Below are positions 31,879 to 41,859 of a stretch of 64,000 nt of DNA, piece by piece (within the stretch, counting starts at the first letter, position 1; each line of letters starts with the position of its first letter). Made by a program: the position numbers and the translations under genes. Source of the stretch: Prorocentrum cordatum (taxonomy: Eukaryota; Sar; Dinophyceae; Prorocentrales; Prorocentraceae); the NCBI GenBank assembly GCA_963575745.1, contig CAUYUJ010016069.1:1-64000 (forward strand), in the 5' to 3' direction. The notes below the pieces were generated by a model. That model saw only the letters and a program-made list of their open reading frames with translations, searched no databases and had not been told where the DNA came from.

Positions 31879-33177
31879 ATGACAGGACATGCATGTCGTG
31901 CCATCCCAATGGCCTGGACTGGCAATGAGAGGGAGTTTAGCGCGCCGCCCACAAGTGTGCCCCAAGAGACCTCGCACTGCCGACCGACGACCACCCAACT
32001 GCGCAGACTCCGCGCCCGTTGCACGCACGCTAGGAGATCGCAACAGGCGTCACTAAGCAGTCTTCTCCGACTCTTACTGGAGCCACCACCAGGCCTCGGC
32101 ACCTCAGGCAGGGAGAAGGCGGCGTGGCACCTGGAGAAGGAGCCCGCGGAGGAGGGGGCGACCCACGAGGAGCAGCAAAGCTTCGCTGAACAGCGAGAGA
32201 AGCTGAGCGTGAAGAGCATGACTGCGCACGAGAGGAAACAAACATGCTGCGACAAGGACAAGCTGCTGGACAACAGGGGCATCACGACGCATGAGACGCA
32301 GTAGAGCTTCTCGAACCAGGACGAGGGGCTTGGACACCAAGGACACCGCGGCCCACGAGAAACACCGTGGCTTCACAGACCAGGGGAAGACGCTGGGCAA
32401 CAAGGACTCTGGGACTCACCGGGGGCGCCAAGGACATCACCGCGTACGGGAAGCAGCGTAAGTCCCCCCGACCAGGACGAGACGCTGGGCAGCCAGGACA
32501 CCGCGGCCGACGAGGAGCAGCAGAGCTTCACAGGCCAGGAGCTGAGCATGAGGGACACCGCGACACGCGAGAAGCAGCCGAGCTACCCAGACCAGGACAC
32601 GACGCTGGACAGCAAGGACACGAGGAGGCATAATAAACAGCAGAGCGTCGCGAACCAAGGCGGGGCGCTTGTCACCAAGGACACCGCAACGCGCGAAGAA
32701 CAGCAGCACTACACCGACTAAGGGAACCCCGAGACCCGCAAGGGCGAGCGTTGGGCGGGTGGGACACCGCGACGAAGGAAAACACTTCGAGGACGAGACC
32801 ACGACGACCAGATGAAGGGACTGGGCACGCAGTGGCGCGAAGATACCAAGGGTACAACGGTGCACGGAATGCCGCACGGATTCCCCGATTTCGTCTGCGA
32901 TTGCGTGAAGAGGCGAATCTCGGAGGGCTACATAGTCACAGACAACAGGATCTGCGCACGTAGCAAAGACTGGCTCGAGGAGGCAGTCGCTTCTCGGACA
33001 CACTTGCGCGTCTTCGAGCAGAATGACAAAGGGTTCATGGTTCATCTTGCCACAACACGCGGACACTTGCAGGGGGGTGTCGTTCGCACAGATGAGGGGC
33101 AGAATGGCACCGAGAGTGTCGGAACGACGGGTACCGAACAGCGAGAATATCAGGGGGCGACACAAAAACGAGACTGA
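31879..33177 (+). pseudogene. Broken reading frame with about 21-residue repeats
   Basis: One frame runs from 31879 to 33177, interrupted by TAG at 32302-32304 and TAA at 32719-32721. From about 32150 to 32715 it encodes about nine imperfect repeats of about 21 residues around DTAxxEEQQSFxxQ (spacing mostly 63 bp, for example 32554, 32617, 32680). Part of the repeat region (about 32330-32460) is in another frame, consistent with paired small indels. After the second stop a non-repetitive segment follows (MPHGFPDFVCDCVKRRISEG, then VTDNRICARSKDWLEEAVAS). The family is unknown. It could be a pseudogene, or exons whose introns I cannot delimit. Confidence 0.5.
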
Positions 33178-33590
33178 CATCGGATAGTGCGGCTGCCACC
33201 CCGTCGGCGTACCTTGAGTGGGGAAACAGGTGCAGGCAGGGCTTGAGCGTAGTACCGCTTGCGCACCCCACAGAAAGTGACCATAGCGAGGCCGAGCTCG
33301 ATTTTGTAATGCTGCTGGGCTCTAGCCGAATGTGGCCTGAAAGCTCGATCGGTCGATCCTCCTTCTCCGGTTCCGTCAACATGATCTCCAAACGTGCCAT
33401 GGGGCGCGTTCGGGCTAGGACTTCGAGGCGCGAAAGCTTTGACGAAGAAGGCGTTCCACGAGGCTGACAAGACACCCACCCCCTACAACCATGTACGGCC
33501 TAGGGTGGAGCATCTCAGCACATCTTGCGATCCGATGGAAAAGTCGGGAGGAGAACCGTCTGGACAAGGGAAGAGGGGGCGCAGTAGGAT
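33178..33590. other. Unassigned stretch
   Basis: Frames are open on both strands (33035-33475 minus and 33243-33467 plus), each protein-like. I cannot decide between them and recognise neither. Confidence 0.4.
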
Positions 33591-34261
33591 ACGGAGCTTG
33601 ATGAGGAGGCGGAGGAAGAGGAGGATGAGGAGGCGGAAAGGGCGACGAGGCGGAAGCAGGAGGCAGGGCGACGAGGAGGATGCTCCCCTTTCTCGCTTGC
33701 CTTCGGCTCCCTCCTCCAGCCCCCGTCCTTGTTCCCTTCCCCCCTCTCGTTGCTCCCCCCCCTGGGATAGGGGGGGTGGAGGAGGGTCCCCTCCGACGGT
33801 TCAGCCTCATCCTCTCTCTGGCTCTCCACCTCCCCCGCCGCCGCTGGGACGGGAGGCGTGGGAGTGCCGCAGTCGAGGCGGGGGCCGCACGTGACCGCGC
33901 ACACGGCGGCCGTAGTTTGGGATCCGTGCTGTCTGTTTTACCATGCTGAGTGCTTGTATTTACCCTCTGGGCTATAAAGCGCGTTATGCCTCCCCGCGTT
34001 CCCCCCCCCATTAGCATACCTCCCCCAGGTTGTTCCCTCGTTTGTCCCGGGCATTGTTGGCCGCAGTGCGTCCAGCACCACAGTCTGTCGCGATGGGGGC
34101 CAGATGGCGTTACGTCATGCCCCCCCCGTCCCGCCCCCCCTCCCCCCCACGCTCTCCTGATGCTGCTGGGTACACGTCTTCTCTCCGCTGCGCCGCGTGC
34201 TCTCTAACTTTGACGCTCCGCACATCTCCGTCAGCCCATCCGGACGCGATGCCTCATCATG
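33591..34261. other. GGA patch and C-rich unassigned stretch
   Basis: A GGA-rich patch (33595-33680) is followed by GC-rich sequence with C runs near 34002-34008 and 34120-34148. No gene recognised. Confidence 0.5.
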
Positions 34262-34430
34262 GAAGCGGAGGAGCACCTCAAAGTGATGGATATGGAGTGC
34301 TCCGGCGGAGATGGAGAGATGGAGATTCCAGTGGTATGGGTCCTCCAGTGCGATATGGAGACTCCAGTGGTATCTCCCCAGTGGGGGTATCTCTCCAGCG
34401 GAGATGGAGAGATACCCTCACCATGGGCGC
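34262..34430. repeat. GGAGATGGAGA repeat with a hairpin
   Basis: Repeated GGAGATGGAGA, ACTCCAGTGGTAT and TCCAGTGG words. The arms at 34381-34396 (GTGGGGGTATCTCTCC) and 34406-34421 are complementary at 15 of 16 positions around a 9-base loop. Confidence 0.7.
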
Positions 34431-34499
34431 GGAGGAGCAGCGGCTCGGCAGGCTGCTTCAGGAGGGGCTTGACCTGGGCCCCGCCCGCCCTCGCAAGTC

Positions 34500-35139
34500 C
34501 CGACGTTAGGTCGCGCCTCCCAGCCCCGCGGGAGCTCGCCGACAGGAACACCTGAGCGTTGTCGGCGGCGGCGGGGGCGACGGCGGCGGCGGCGGCTTTT
34601 GACATCTTCGGCGGGGGCCGACCCCTCGGCTGGTTGCCTCCGGGGTGACTGGCCTCACTCGTCCATGGCGGCCCCCGCTGTTAGGTCGCGCCTCCCAGGC
34701 CCGCGGAAGATCCACGAGATCCCCGACACCTGGCCCTTGGACGTCGTCGTCGTCGTCGGCGGCGGCAGCGGCGGCGGCGGCTTTTGAGATCTTCGGCAGG
34801 GCAGGGTCGACCCCTCGGCCAGTTGCCTCCGAGGTGACGGGCCTCGCTCGCCCCCGGAGGCCCCCGCCGTGAGGTCGCGCCAGATCCCCGACGGAGGCGC
34901 CTGGTTCGTCGTCGTGTTCGTCGTCGCTGTCGTCGTCGTAGTCGTCGTCGTCGTCGGCGGCGGCTCTCGACAGCTTCGGCAGGGCAGGGCCGACCCTCGG
35001 GGTAGTTGCCTCTGGGGCGGTGGGCCTCGCTCGCCCTCGCAGGCCCCAGCTGGTTCACGTCCCAGCCCCGCGGGCGGCCCCCGACAGAAACACAGGGTCG
35101 TCGTCGTCGTCGTCTCTCTCGTCGTCGTCGTCGTCGCCT

Positions 35140-35196
<57 letters not shown>

Positions 35197-35260
35197 GCTT
35201 TCGACCTCTTCGCCGGGGCAGGGTCGTTCCTCGGTTGGTTCTGTCTCTGGGGTGACAAGC
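34500..35260. repeat. About 185-bp tandem repeat with embedded TCG/GGC tracts
   Basis: Four copies, at about 34506, 34683, 34872 and 35060, share GGTCGCGCCTCCCAG or a close form, a TCG or GGC triplet tract, CTTCGGCAGGGCAGGG and GTTGCCTCCGGGGTGAC. The triplet tract differs in length in each copy and is longest at 35097-35205. Confidence 0.8.
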
Positions 35261-36062
35261 AAAAAAAACAAAAACAACAAAACAATAAGAAAAACACACA
35301 CACACACGAGCGGGGGCCCTGCCGCCTGCCATGCAGAGGCGAGCCAGGGCCCAGACAACCATCTGGAGGGCAAGGGGGACTCGGCCACGTGGCTTAGGCT
35401 ACCCCGAACACAAGAGAGAATGAGGCGGAGGGCAATCACGACGCCAGCGAGGGGGGGATAGATGGAAGGTTGCAATGACAGAGAGAGAGAGAGAGAGAGC
35501 AGGTCTGCCACGCCTGGGAGTTTCGGAGGTTCTGATCTTGCCAGGAAGCTATGCCCACCGACCTGGGATCGAAGCTGGCCCGCGGCGGCTTGTTGTTGGT
35601 GTACTGCTACCTCTCTAAAAGCAGTTCGAGGTTTGCAACGCCCTTTAGAGGTGTTTTCCGTACGCGGGTGCCAATCAGACTTGCGCCTTTGTGCATCCGC
35701 GAGAACGGAAGGCCGCGCGTCCTCTACCGCAGTGGCTTTTGCTCGGTGGCACACCTGGCGCGTCAAAAGTATGGACTTCGTTCGGAAGGGAACCCATGGT
35801 GTCCTTCGGCTTCCCCTCGACAGTTCCTCGGCTTCCTCGACCTGCCTCAGGGCTCGAACTCAACAGTGGTTTGGCGATTTCGTGCACCGTTTCGTTCTGA
35901 TGTTCTTTTGTAGCAAAGGTTGAAGGAACATAGGACGAAGGAGACCGACAACATAACGAAACGGAAAACACTGTTTAGCTCAAGCCTTGCCCAGCCACAA
36001 TTGGGGCCTCGCTCCTCTTGCGAGGCTCCCTGCAGCCAACACACTGACTCTCACGGCCCTCA
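35261..36062. other. A-rich, CA and GA patches, then unassigned sequence
   Basis: An A-rich stretch with CA repeats (35266-35308) and a GA run (35480-35499) precede unique sequence. The plus frame at 35462-35923 is open, but its translation is unrecognised. Confidence 0.5.
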
Positions 36063-36330
36063 CTGCCGCCACCGCAGCCCAGGACGATGACGAGTCGACG
36101 ATGACGGCGACCAAGACGACGAGAACGACGACGGCGAAGCGGACGACGACGACGACGACAACGAAGTCGACGACGACGGCGCCGACGAGGACGACGTTTA
36201 TGACGACGACGACGACATCTTCGACAGCGACGACAGCGACGACATCGAGGACGACGACGGCGACGGTGACGACGACGACGACGACCGCGGCGGCGGCGGT
36301 GGCGGCGGTGGCGGCGTTGGCGGCGGCGAC
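36063..36330. repeat. GAC to GGC triplet tract
   Basis: Degenerate GACGACGAC triplets changing into GGCGGCGGT near 36288. Thr-rich or Asp-rich frames are by-products. Confidence 0.85.
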
Positions 36331-36649
36331 GACGGCCCCGCGCGCCGCTCAGCGGCTCGCCGACGTCGGGCGGCCACGCCTGGCGCGATCAGGGCTCGCG
36401 CGCCCGCGCCCGCGCCCGCGGCGACGACGGGCGCCGCGGACGCCCGGAATGTCCGCCGCGTTCCGCGCGCTGACGGGGCAGCTGGCGCCGCTGGGAGGAC
36501 CTCCTCTTGCCCATCAGCGTCGCGCGTGGTTCGTGGCAGCGAGAGGGCCGTGTTTGTTCCGTTATCGTGTTGCTGGTTTTGTTCCCGGTTTCGGCGCCGT
36601 TGTTGTTTCAGGGTCTGTCGCCGTTGTTTTTTCGGTCTGATCTTTGGGA
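36331..36649. other. Unassigned GC-rich stretch
   Basis: Arg/Pro-rich translations on both strands. Nothing recognised. Confidence 0.4.
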
Positions 36650-37560
36650 GCAAGGTAGTGGCCTTGGAGGGCCTCTTCGGGTCATCCCTGGGGCCCGCGT
36701 GGGGCGAGGGAAGGAGGAGGAAGCAGACGACGACGATCACGACGACGACGACGACGACGACGACGACTACGACGACGAGGAAGAGGTGGGAAAGGACAAG
36801 GAACAGGAAAACGATGAGGGCAAGGACGTGGACGTGGACGAGGAGGAGGAGACGGAGGGGGACAACGAAGGTGAGGACAGTGGGATTATTTTTGAGGATC
36901 TTGGGGTCCTCTTGGGCTCTTCTAGGGGGTCTTAGGGCCCTCTTGGGGGTCTCTTGGGAGCCTTGGAAGGTCTCATCAGGCCATTTCGGAGGCGATCGAT
37001 CAAAAGAGACGTGTCGTAACGTTTGGTACCCCCCTTGGGACTATCAACAACGCCTCTTGGGGGTTTGGTGGTGGTCTTGTTGGAAGCCTTGGAGGGCCTC
37101 TTGGGGCCATCTTGCAGGCCATCGATCAAAAGAGGAGAGTCGTAACATTTCGTACCCCTCCAGGGTCATCAAAATCGCCTCTCAGGGCGATTTGGGGGCC
37201 CTCCTGGGACACTCTTGGGCGCTCTTGAGGCCGTCTGGGGGGGCTCTTGGGCCCCTCTTCGGCCTCTCTTGGACCATCTTGGAGCCTTAGCAGCGCATGG
37301 GAAGCGAAAAGGCGTGAAATCAATGATCATTGATTTTCCGTAGGCTTTAAGGACAATGGCCTCTTGGGGGGGTGGTCCTGAGCGGGCCGTCATGTGGACC
37401 TCGTCGGGCCTCTTGGTGGCATGTCGGGAGCTATATTAAACCATCTTCGGCCATTTGAGCCGCCTTGGAGCCCATCTCTGAGCGTCGGAGGACCTCTTGG
37501 AGCCATCTTGGGCCATCTTAGGCGCCATCTTAGGGACAACCCCCCAAATAAACCTCAAGG
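36650..37560. repeat. CTTGGGG minisatellite array, forward
   Basis: Irregular units of about 10-15 bp built on GGCCTCTTGGGGGCC. GAC/GAG triplets interrupt at 36722-36870. Two longer repeats include CGATCGATCAAAAGAG and GTCGTAACNTTTNGTACCCC (about 36990-37040 and 37115-37165). The same family occurs at 48.1, 52.8-54.1, 56.8 and 57.7 kb. Confidence 0.85.
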
Positions 37561-37879
37561 AGGGGGGAGAGGCAACCCCCCGTAGGGGAAAAGGTTTCTG
37601 GAAGCGGAAGGACAGAACTCGCTAGACCACTTTAGCCTAAAGGATTGGTGGGATTTTGAGCAGGCGACCCCCAGACCTCCAGCCTTCTTTGGCAGAGAGC
37701 GCTGACGGGCTGGTTGTCGTCATCCATGCCAACCGCTTGAGGTTCCCCGAGCCCCCGGGGCAGAGCGAAGGCACGACCCGTAGCGACGAAGCCAGCCCTG
37801 CAGACGGGGTCGAGGGCTCCAGGCGCCGGGGCTGGGACGCGACCACAGAGCAGGACGGAGGTCGGGGGCTCCCAAGCGG
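37561..37879. other. Unassigned stretch
   Basis: Unique sequence. Frames are open on both strands. No gene recognised. Confidence 0.4.
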
Positions 37880-38095
37880 GGTGGTGACCACGCCGTGCGG
37901 TGATTCGGTAGGGGTCCGGGGTCGCCGCACGGTTTTGGGATCCGGGTCGTTCTCCGAGGACGTCTCGGGCGACAGGGGCCTCCAGAATCCCAAGACCGTG
38001 CGGAGACGGACCGTGCGGTGACGGACCACACCGTGCGGTGACTGAACCGTGCGATTTCGAGGTCACCGCACGGTCTGTCACCGCACCGTTTCGGG
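37880..38095. repeat. CCGTGCGGTGA direct and inverted repeats
   Basis: CCGTGCGGTGA or a close form occurs five times forward and twice inverted. GACCGTGCGGTGAC (38009-38022) has a perfect inverted copy at 38062-38075, so cruciform or hairpin structures are possible. Confidence 0.8.
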
Positions 38096-38642
38096 ACTCC
38101 AAACGGAAGTCGGGGGAGCAGTGCCGCCAGGCTTCTTTCCGAGCCAAGTCGGCGTCCGAGCTTACAGTGGAGACCCATGCCAAAAGCACCCTGCTTGCCT
38201 CCAGGTGCCCTGGGTTCCCTGGGTGTCGATGACGGTTGTGCGATGGAAATCGTGGCGTTCCCACACCACACATCAATGGACGTCCTGGGGTCGCAAGGTT
38301 AGGTTTTTTGCGGAAGGTTTTTTGTGGATTGGCCTCCATTGTAACAGGCCGCTGAGCGGGCTAAAAACAGCACTCTTGGAATACAGTTCATGCGGTTGCC
38401 TTTTCGGCGACGGATTGGCCTCAGGCGCAGGATACTTACTCTGCCGTGATGACAGGTTGCCCCATTTTGATGGGTCAGCAAAAGTGCATCCTGCGTCCGC
38501 AATGCGAGCACACGTCGCTAGTTGCCGTGTTAGGGACGTGGAGCCCGATACACTGTTACAGGGGAGTTGCCTCGTTCTCGGGGCGGAGGACAACCTGGGG
38601 CTTGGTACCTTAATTTAGATTTTATTGCGCCAAACGGGATGG
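38096..38642. other. Unassigned stretch
   Basis: Low-repeat sequence with open frames on both strands. Nothing recognised. Confidence 0.45.
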
Positions 38643-39115
38643 CGGTTCGAAAACGGCAAACCGCGTGGGACATCCTCACAAATCTGGTTGTCTTGACGGT
38701 TCGAATTCGGTTCGAAACAGTAGACTCCGGTTCGAAACAAAAGCACAATGAGCGTTTCGCGCGAGACTTCTCTCAAAATACGGCGTCCGACCCGGTTCGA
38801 AACGAAAGGATGCCGGTTCGAAAACGGCAAACCGCGTGGGACATCCTCACAAACATTGTTGTCTTGACGGTTCGAACTCGGTTCGAAACGATATATTTTG
38901 GTTCCAAACCTTTCTGAAATGAGCATTTTGTTTGGGAATTTCTTCACAATGCGGATTCTTGGATCCGCACAGTGGGATATCGGTTCCAACATGCCAAACC
39001 GCGTTGGGCGTCCTCGTCAAAATGGCTTTCTTGACTCCACAGCGGTTCCAAACAAGATAAGTGGCTTCCGAGCAATTGGAAAACAAGCATTTCGCTTGAG
39101 ACATCCTTGGACATG
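38643..39115. repeat. About 170-bp tandem repeat, three degenerate copies
   Basis: Copies start at 38643, 38814 and 38981 with CGGTTCGAAAACGGCAAACC or a diverged form, followed by GCGTGGGACATCCTCACAAA and GGTTCGAA words. The third copy is the most diverged. GGTTCGAANC resembles a Pol III B box, probably by coincidence. Confidence 0.85.
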
Positions 39116-40013
39116 AAAACTGTGGGCCAAACTTTATTCACGCCCATGTAGGCTCAGGAGGGATCCATGAGGTGCTCTTGTGAGGGAGGCGTGCCAGCTG
39201 GCTTCCGCGTCGGGCTCTCCTCCGCTGCCACGAGCGCTCACCGTTTTGTGCCAACCTGAATTGGGTCATCTTGTTGTTGGATTCGAAGTCCGAGACAGCT
39301 TTTCTGACTGGCATCCTATGCGGCATCCTCCTGCTGCTTTTTTTGTTTATCTGCCTCGTCCTCTCCCCTCTTCTCTTCTCCTTCGTCCTCCTTCATTCCT
39401 CCTACCTTCTCCCCCTTCCTCCCTGTATCCCTCTCCTCTCTCCTCCCTGCCTCACTCGTCCCTTCCTTCCTCCGTGTCCCCTCGCGTCACCCGTCCCCTC
39501 CCTTCCTTTCTCCCTCCTTTCTTCATCATTCCTCCTCCCTTCCTCCTTCCCCTTTCTCCCTCCTTTCTTCATCATTCCTCCACCATTCTTTCCTTTCTTC
39601 ATCATTCCTCCCTCCTTCCTTCATCATTCCTCCTCCCCTCCTCGACCCCTTGCTCGCTTTTCCTTTTTGTTTCTTTCTCCGTCATCCCTCCTCCCGTCTC
39701 CGTGTTCTGTCCTCCCTCCCGGCAGTTGGGGCAGGAGGGGCTTGTCGTGTTTTCTTCCCACGGCACCCAGTTCCCGTGGGGCCAGAGCAGATGAGGTCGT
39801 AGAGGATCGCGATCGCGCCGCATTCTCGACGCACCAGCAATGTGGCGCGATCCTCCGATCTCCTCTTTCCTCACCTTTTCTTTCTTCTCCTCCTCCCCCT
39901 CACCCCTCACCCTCCCTCCTCTCTCCTCCTCATGGGCGCTGGGGGCTGACGACTTGAGGTCCGATCCTCCTCATCCTTTTCTTCTTGGTGCCACCATTGG
40001 GCCCCGAGAGCAG
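39116..40013. repeat. Polypyrimidine stretch (TCC/TTCC)
   Basis: After about 220 bp of unique sequence, the plus strand is mostly T and C from 39335 to 39720 (TTCATCATTCCTCC words repeated). About 130 bp of unique sequence follows, then more TC-rich sequence to about 39990. It could contain intron polypyrimidine tracts for the exons downstream. An acceptor-like CCCTCCCGGCAG ends at 39725, followed by an open segment encoding LVVFSSHGTQFPWG. Confidence 0.6.
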
Positions 40014-40107
40014 TGCACGAGGCGCCGCGGGTTTTCACCTCCCCGAGGGGGCTCCTCAGGACTTGCTGGCCCCATTTGATCAGGGCAGGCCAGAACAGAG
40101 CATCCAG
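40014..40107 (+). CDS. Candidate internal exon, unknown protein
   Basis: Open in one frame, encoding ARGAAGFHLPEGAPQDLL followed by APFDQGRPEQSIQ. It ends at a strong donor, CATCCAG|GTGCGC (GT at 40108). The left edge is placed after CGAGAGCAG, but the frame is open further upstream, so this boundary is weak. Together with 40354-40512 it gives a phase-0 junction and a protein-like sequence ending in an acidic tail. The product is not recognised. Confidence 0.4.
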
Positions 40108-40353
40108 GTGCGCCCCTCCTCCTCCTCCTCCTGCTCCTCCTCCTCCTTTTCCTGCTCCTCCTCCTCCTCCTCCTCCTCCTCCTCCTCCTCCTCCTACCTC
40201 TCCCTCCTCCCTCTCCCTCCTCGTGCCCTTTCGCGGGCGCGCGCGAGGCCGACCTGAACCACAGAATCCTAGAATCCTCCTCCTCCTCCTCCTCCTCCTC
40301 CTCCTCCTCCTCCTCCTCCTCCTCTTCCTCCTCCCTCGCACACGCTGATGGAG
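40108..40353 (+). other. Candidate intron containing a dispersed repeat
   Basis: Starts GTGCGC, is extremely pyrimidine-rich, and ends at GATGGAG (or nine bases later at GCTGCAG). It contains the block CGCGCGCGAGGCCGACCTG then CAGAATCCTAGAATCC and a CTC run (40190-40332), which is also present at 41118-41250. A stop codon in the exon frame at 40255-40257 supports removal by splicing. Confidence 0.45.
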
Positions 40354-40512
40354 GCGCTGCAGATGACGTTGCTGGCGGCGGGCGGCAAGGACAAGGGGAC
40401 GGCGGTGACCTACCTGCCAGGTTCTCCGCCCAGGGGCGGGCTGGAACGCGAGGCGGCCAAGCTCGTGCAGAGGCTGGGCCTGAAGGACAAACCCGAGGAC
40501 GAGGACGAGTAA
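40354..40512 (+). CDS. Candidate terminal exon, unknown protein
   Basis: Encodes ALQMTLLAAGGKDKGTAV, then TYLPGSPPRGGLEREAAK, then LVQRLGLKDKPEDEDE and TAA (40510-40512). Third codon positions are almost all G or C, composition is balanced, and the acidic C-terminus is what many cytosolic proteins show. An ATG at 40348 opens the same frame, so a 54-codon ORF is the alternative. It looks more like a real gene end than any simple-repeat frame nearby. The family is unknown. Confidence 0.45.
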   Translation, partial: ALQMTLLAAGGKDKGTAVTYLPGSPPRGGLEREAAKLVQRLGLKDKPEDEDE

Positions 40513-40692
40513 GACCCTCCTCTGTGAGGGCACGCCTGACGGCAGTGAACGGCTCGCGCCGAGCCGCCGAGCTGCACATCCAGGACCACCTGTCTGATGC
40601 TCCCCTCCTCGCCCTTCAGGCTCGGACCCCTGCTCCAATTCTTGAGTGTTCAGACGGCGACCTGGAGGTTAGAGTTTGTTTTTTGTTTTCAG
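40513..40692. other. Gap between candidate exons
   Basis: A forward frame is open (LTAVNGSRRAAELHIQDHLS), and an acceptor-like CTCCTCGCCCTTCAG ends at 40619. The right end is a clear acceptor tract, TTTTTTGTTTTCAG, ending at 40692. Whether it holds another exon is undecided because the phases do not match simply. Confidence 0.35.
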
Positions 40693-40841
40693 GTCTCCCC
40701 CAATCCAGGCTTTCCTGGACGCCGCGAGCCTTCGGGCGCTGTCCGATGCCCCTCGCCAGCTGCGCCTTGCTGAGAGCGCTCTGGGGGATGGCCGACTCGC
40801 GGGGTCCAGGCTGGCCTCGGACGTCTGGGCGGCCCCGCGCC
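40693..40841 (+). CDS. Candidate internal exon with clear splice sites
   Basis: Preceded by TTTTTTGTTTTCAG and followed by GTGAGT (40842-40847). One frame is open throughout, encoding SPPIQAFLDAASLRALSD, then APRQLRLAESALGDGRL, then AGSRLASDVWAAPR. It enters with one base of a split codon and leaves with one. The next acceptor, CTCTGGCTCTGCTCAG (AG 40904-40905), would define a 64-bp intron and continue LRECIGEPSRR. The sequence is helix-prone, Ala/Leu/Arg-rich and not recognised. It may belong to the same gene family as 40354-40512 or to the next gene. Confidence 0.45.
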
Positions 40842-40905
40842 GTGAGTCCTAATTGGGGTTGTGCTGGGGTGGGCTCATTCGTCGCCTGCCTCTGGCTCTG
40901 CTCAG

Positions 40906-41117
40906 TGCGGGAGTGCATAGGCGAGCCCTCGCGGCGTCCCCTTTTGAGGAGGGTTTCGCTTTCGCCAGAGGCATCCCCCTGCAGGGCCCCAAAGATTGTC
41001 GGGCCCCTTAAATGGTTCTCGAACGCCGGATCAGTTTTTTCGTTTTCCTCGGGCCCTGCGGGGCGCCGCAATCTTGGGGCGCTCGGATTCATCGGATCGC
41101 TGGTGCTGCAAGGCTCT
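40906..41117 (+). other. Possible continuation of the exon series
   Basis: After the acceptor at 40905 the frame stays open (LRECIGEPSRR...KIVGPLKWFSN). No donor stands out before the pyrimidine-rich repeat at 41118. Confidence 0.3.
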
Positions 41118-41255
41118 GCTCTGCTCCTCCTCCCTCTCCCTCCCCGCGCCTTTCCGCGAGCGCGCGCGAGGCCGACCTGGACCCCAGAATCCTAGAATCC
41201 TCCTCCTCCTCCTCCTCCTCCTCCTCCTCCTCCTCCTCCTCCTTTTCCTCCCCCG
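41118..41255. repeat. Second copy of the 40190-40332 repeat
   Basis: About 70 bp around CGCGCGCGAGGCCGACCTG and CAGAATCCTAGAATCC followed by CTC triplets match 40190-40332 almost base for base. They occupy a similar place after coding-like sequence. Confidence 0.8.
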
Positions 41256-41489
41256 TTTCGTGGGCGGACCCCACGGGGGGGGGGGTTGCGAAGGAGCAGG
41301 CGGGCCCGCCGCGCGCCCCTCTCCGCGAACGCTGCCGGCGTGAGCTTGCGCGCAGAGGGCGCTCTCGCCGTCGGTTCGGCGCGCCGCGCTGGCGACCCGC
41401 GCGACCCATCGCGGCGCGAGGTCGCCGCGCCGTCGTTCGGCACGATAGGAAGGGACACGCTGGGTCTCACGATATCATCGGGAGGGGAA
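41256..41489. other. Unassigned GC-rich stretch
   Basis: Includes a G run (41276-41285). No gene recognised. Confidence 0.4.
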
Positions 41490-41650
41490 AAAACGCACAG
41501 ACACAATGAATCGTCGACCCCCAGGAAGATATGGGGAAATATGGGAAGTGGGGGGGAAGACAGACGCATAAAATATGTGAAAATATTTGGAATCCTGTTA
41601 TTTGTGTCTATTTATTTGTGTGTCTCGGGGCCCCTCGTAAAGAGGGATTT
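41490..41650. repeat. Dispersed repeat, copy 2 of 29328-29595
   Basis: CCCCCAGGAAGATATGGGG, GGGAAGTGGGGGGAAGAC and TTTGGAATCCTG match copy 1. The TG part is only TTTGTGTCTATTTATTTGTG before CTCGGGGCCCC. Confidence 0.75.
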
Positions 41651-41859
41651 CCGTGCCCAGTCTGGGCGTCCGGAGCCGCGGTTCTCTTCGCTGCTCAGGG
41701 GCGGCTGGTCCCAGAGAACCAAGCGACTGCACCAGCGTGCACGTTGGCGGATCCGCGCAGGCTTCTGGTGTCCTTCAACTGTCCCCGCACCCTCCCCTGG
41801 CAATCGCATTCTTTCCGCGTTGTCTCCACATTGGCCTCATGCGTGATCCTATCCAACCC
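41651..41859. other. Unassigned stretch
   Basis: Unique sequence. No gene recognised. Confidence 0.4.

Noticed and set aside
35970-35990. Relic dinoflagellate spliced-leader sequence (TTTAGCTCAAG)
   Set aside because: It matches only the last few bases of the leader and lacks the conserved 5' part. No better match was seen elsewhere in the window.
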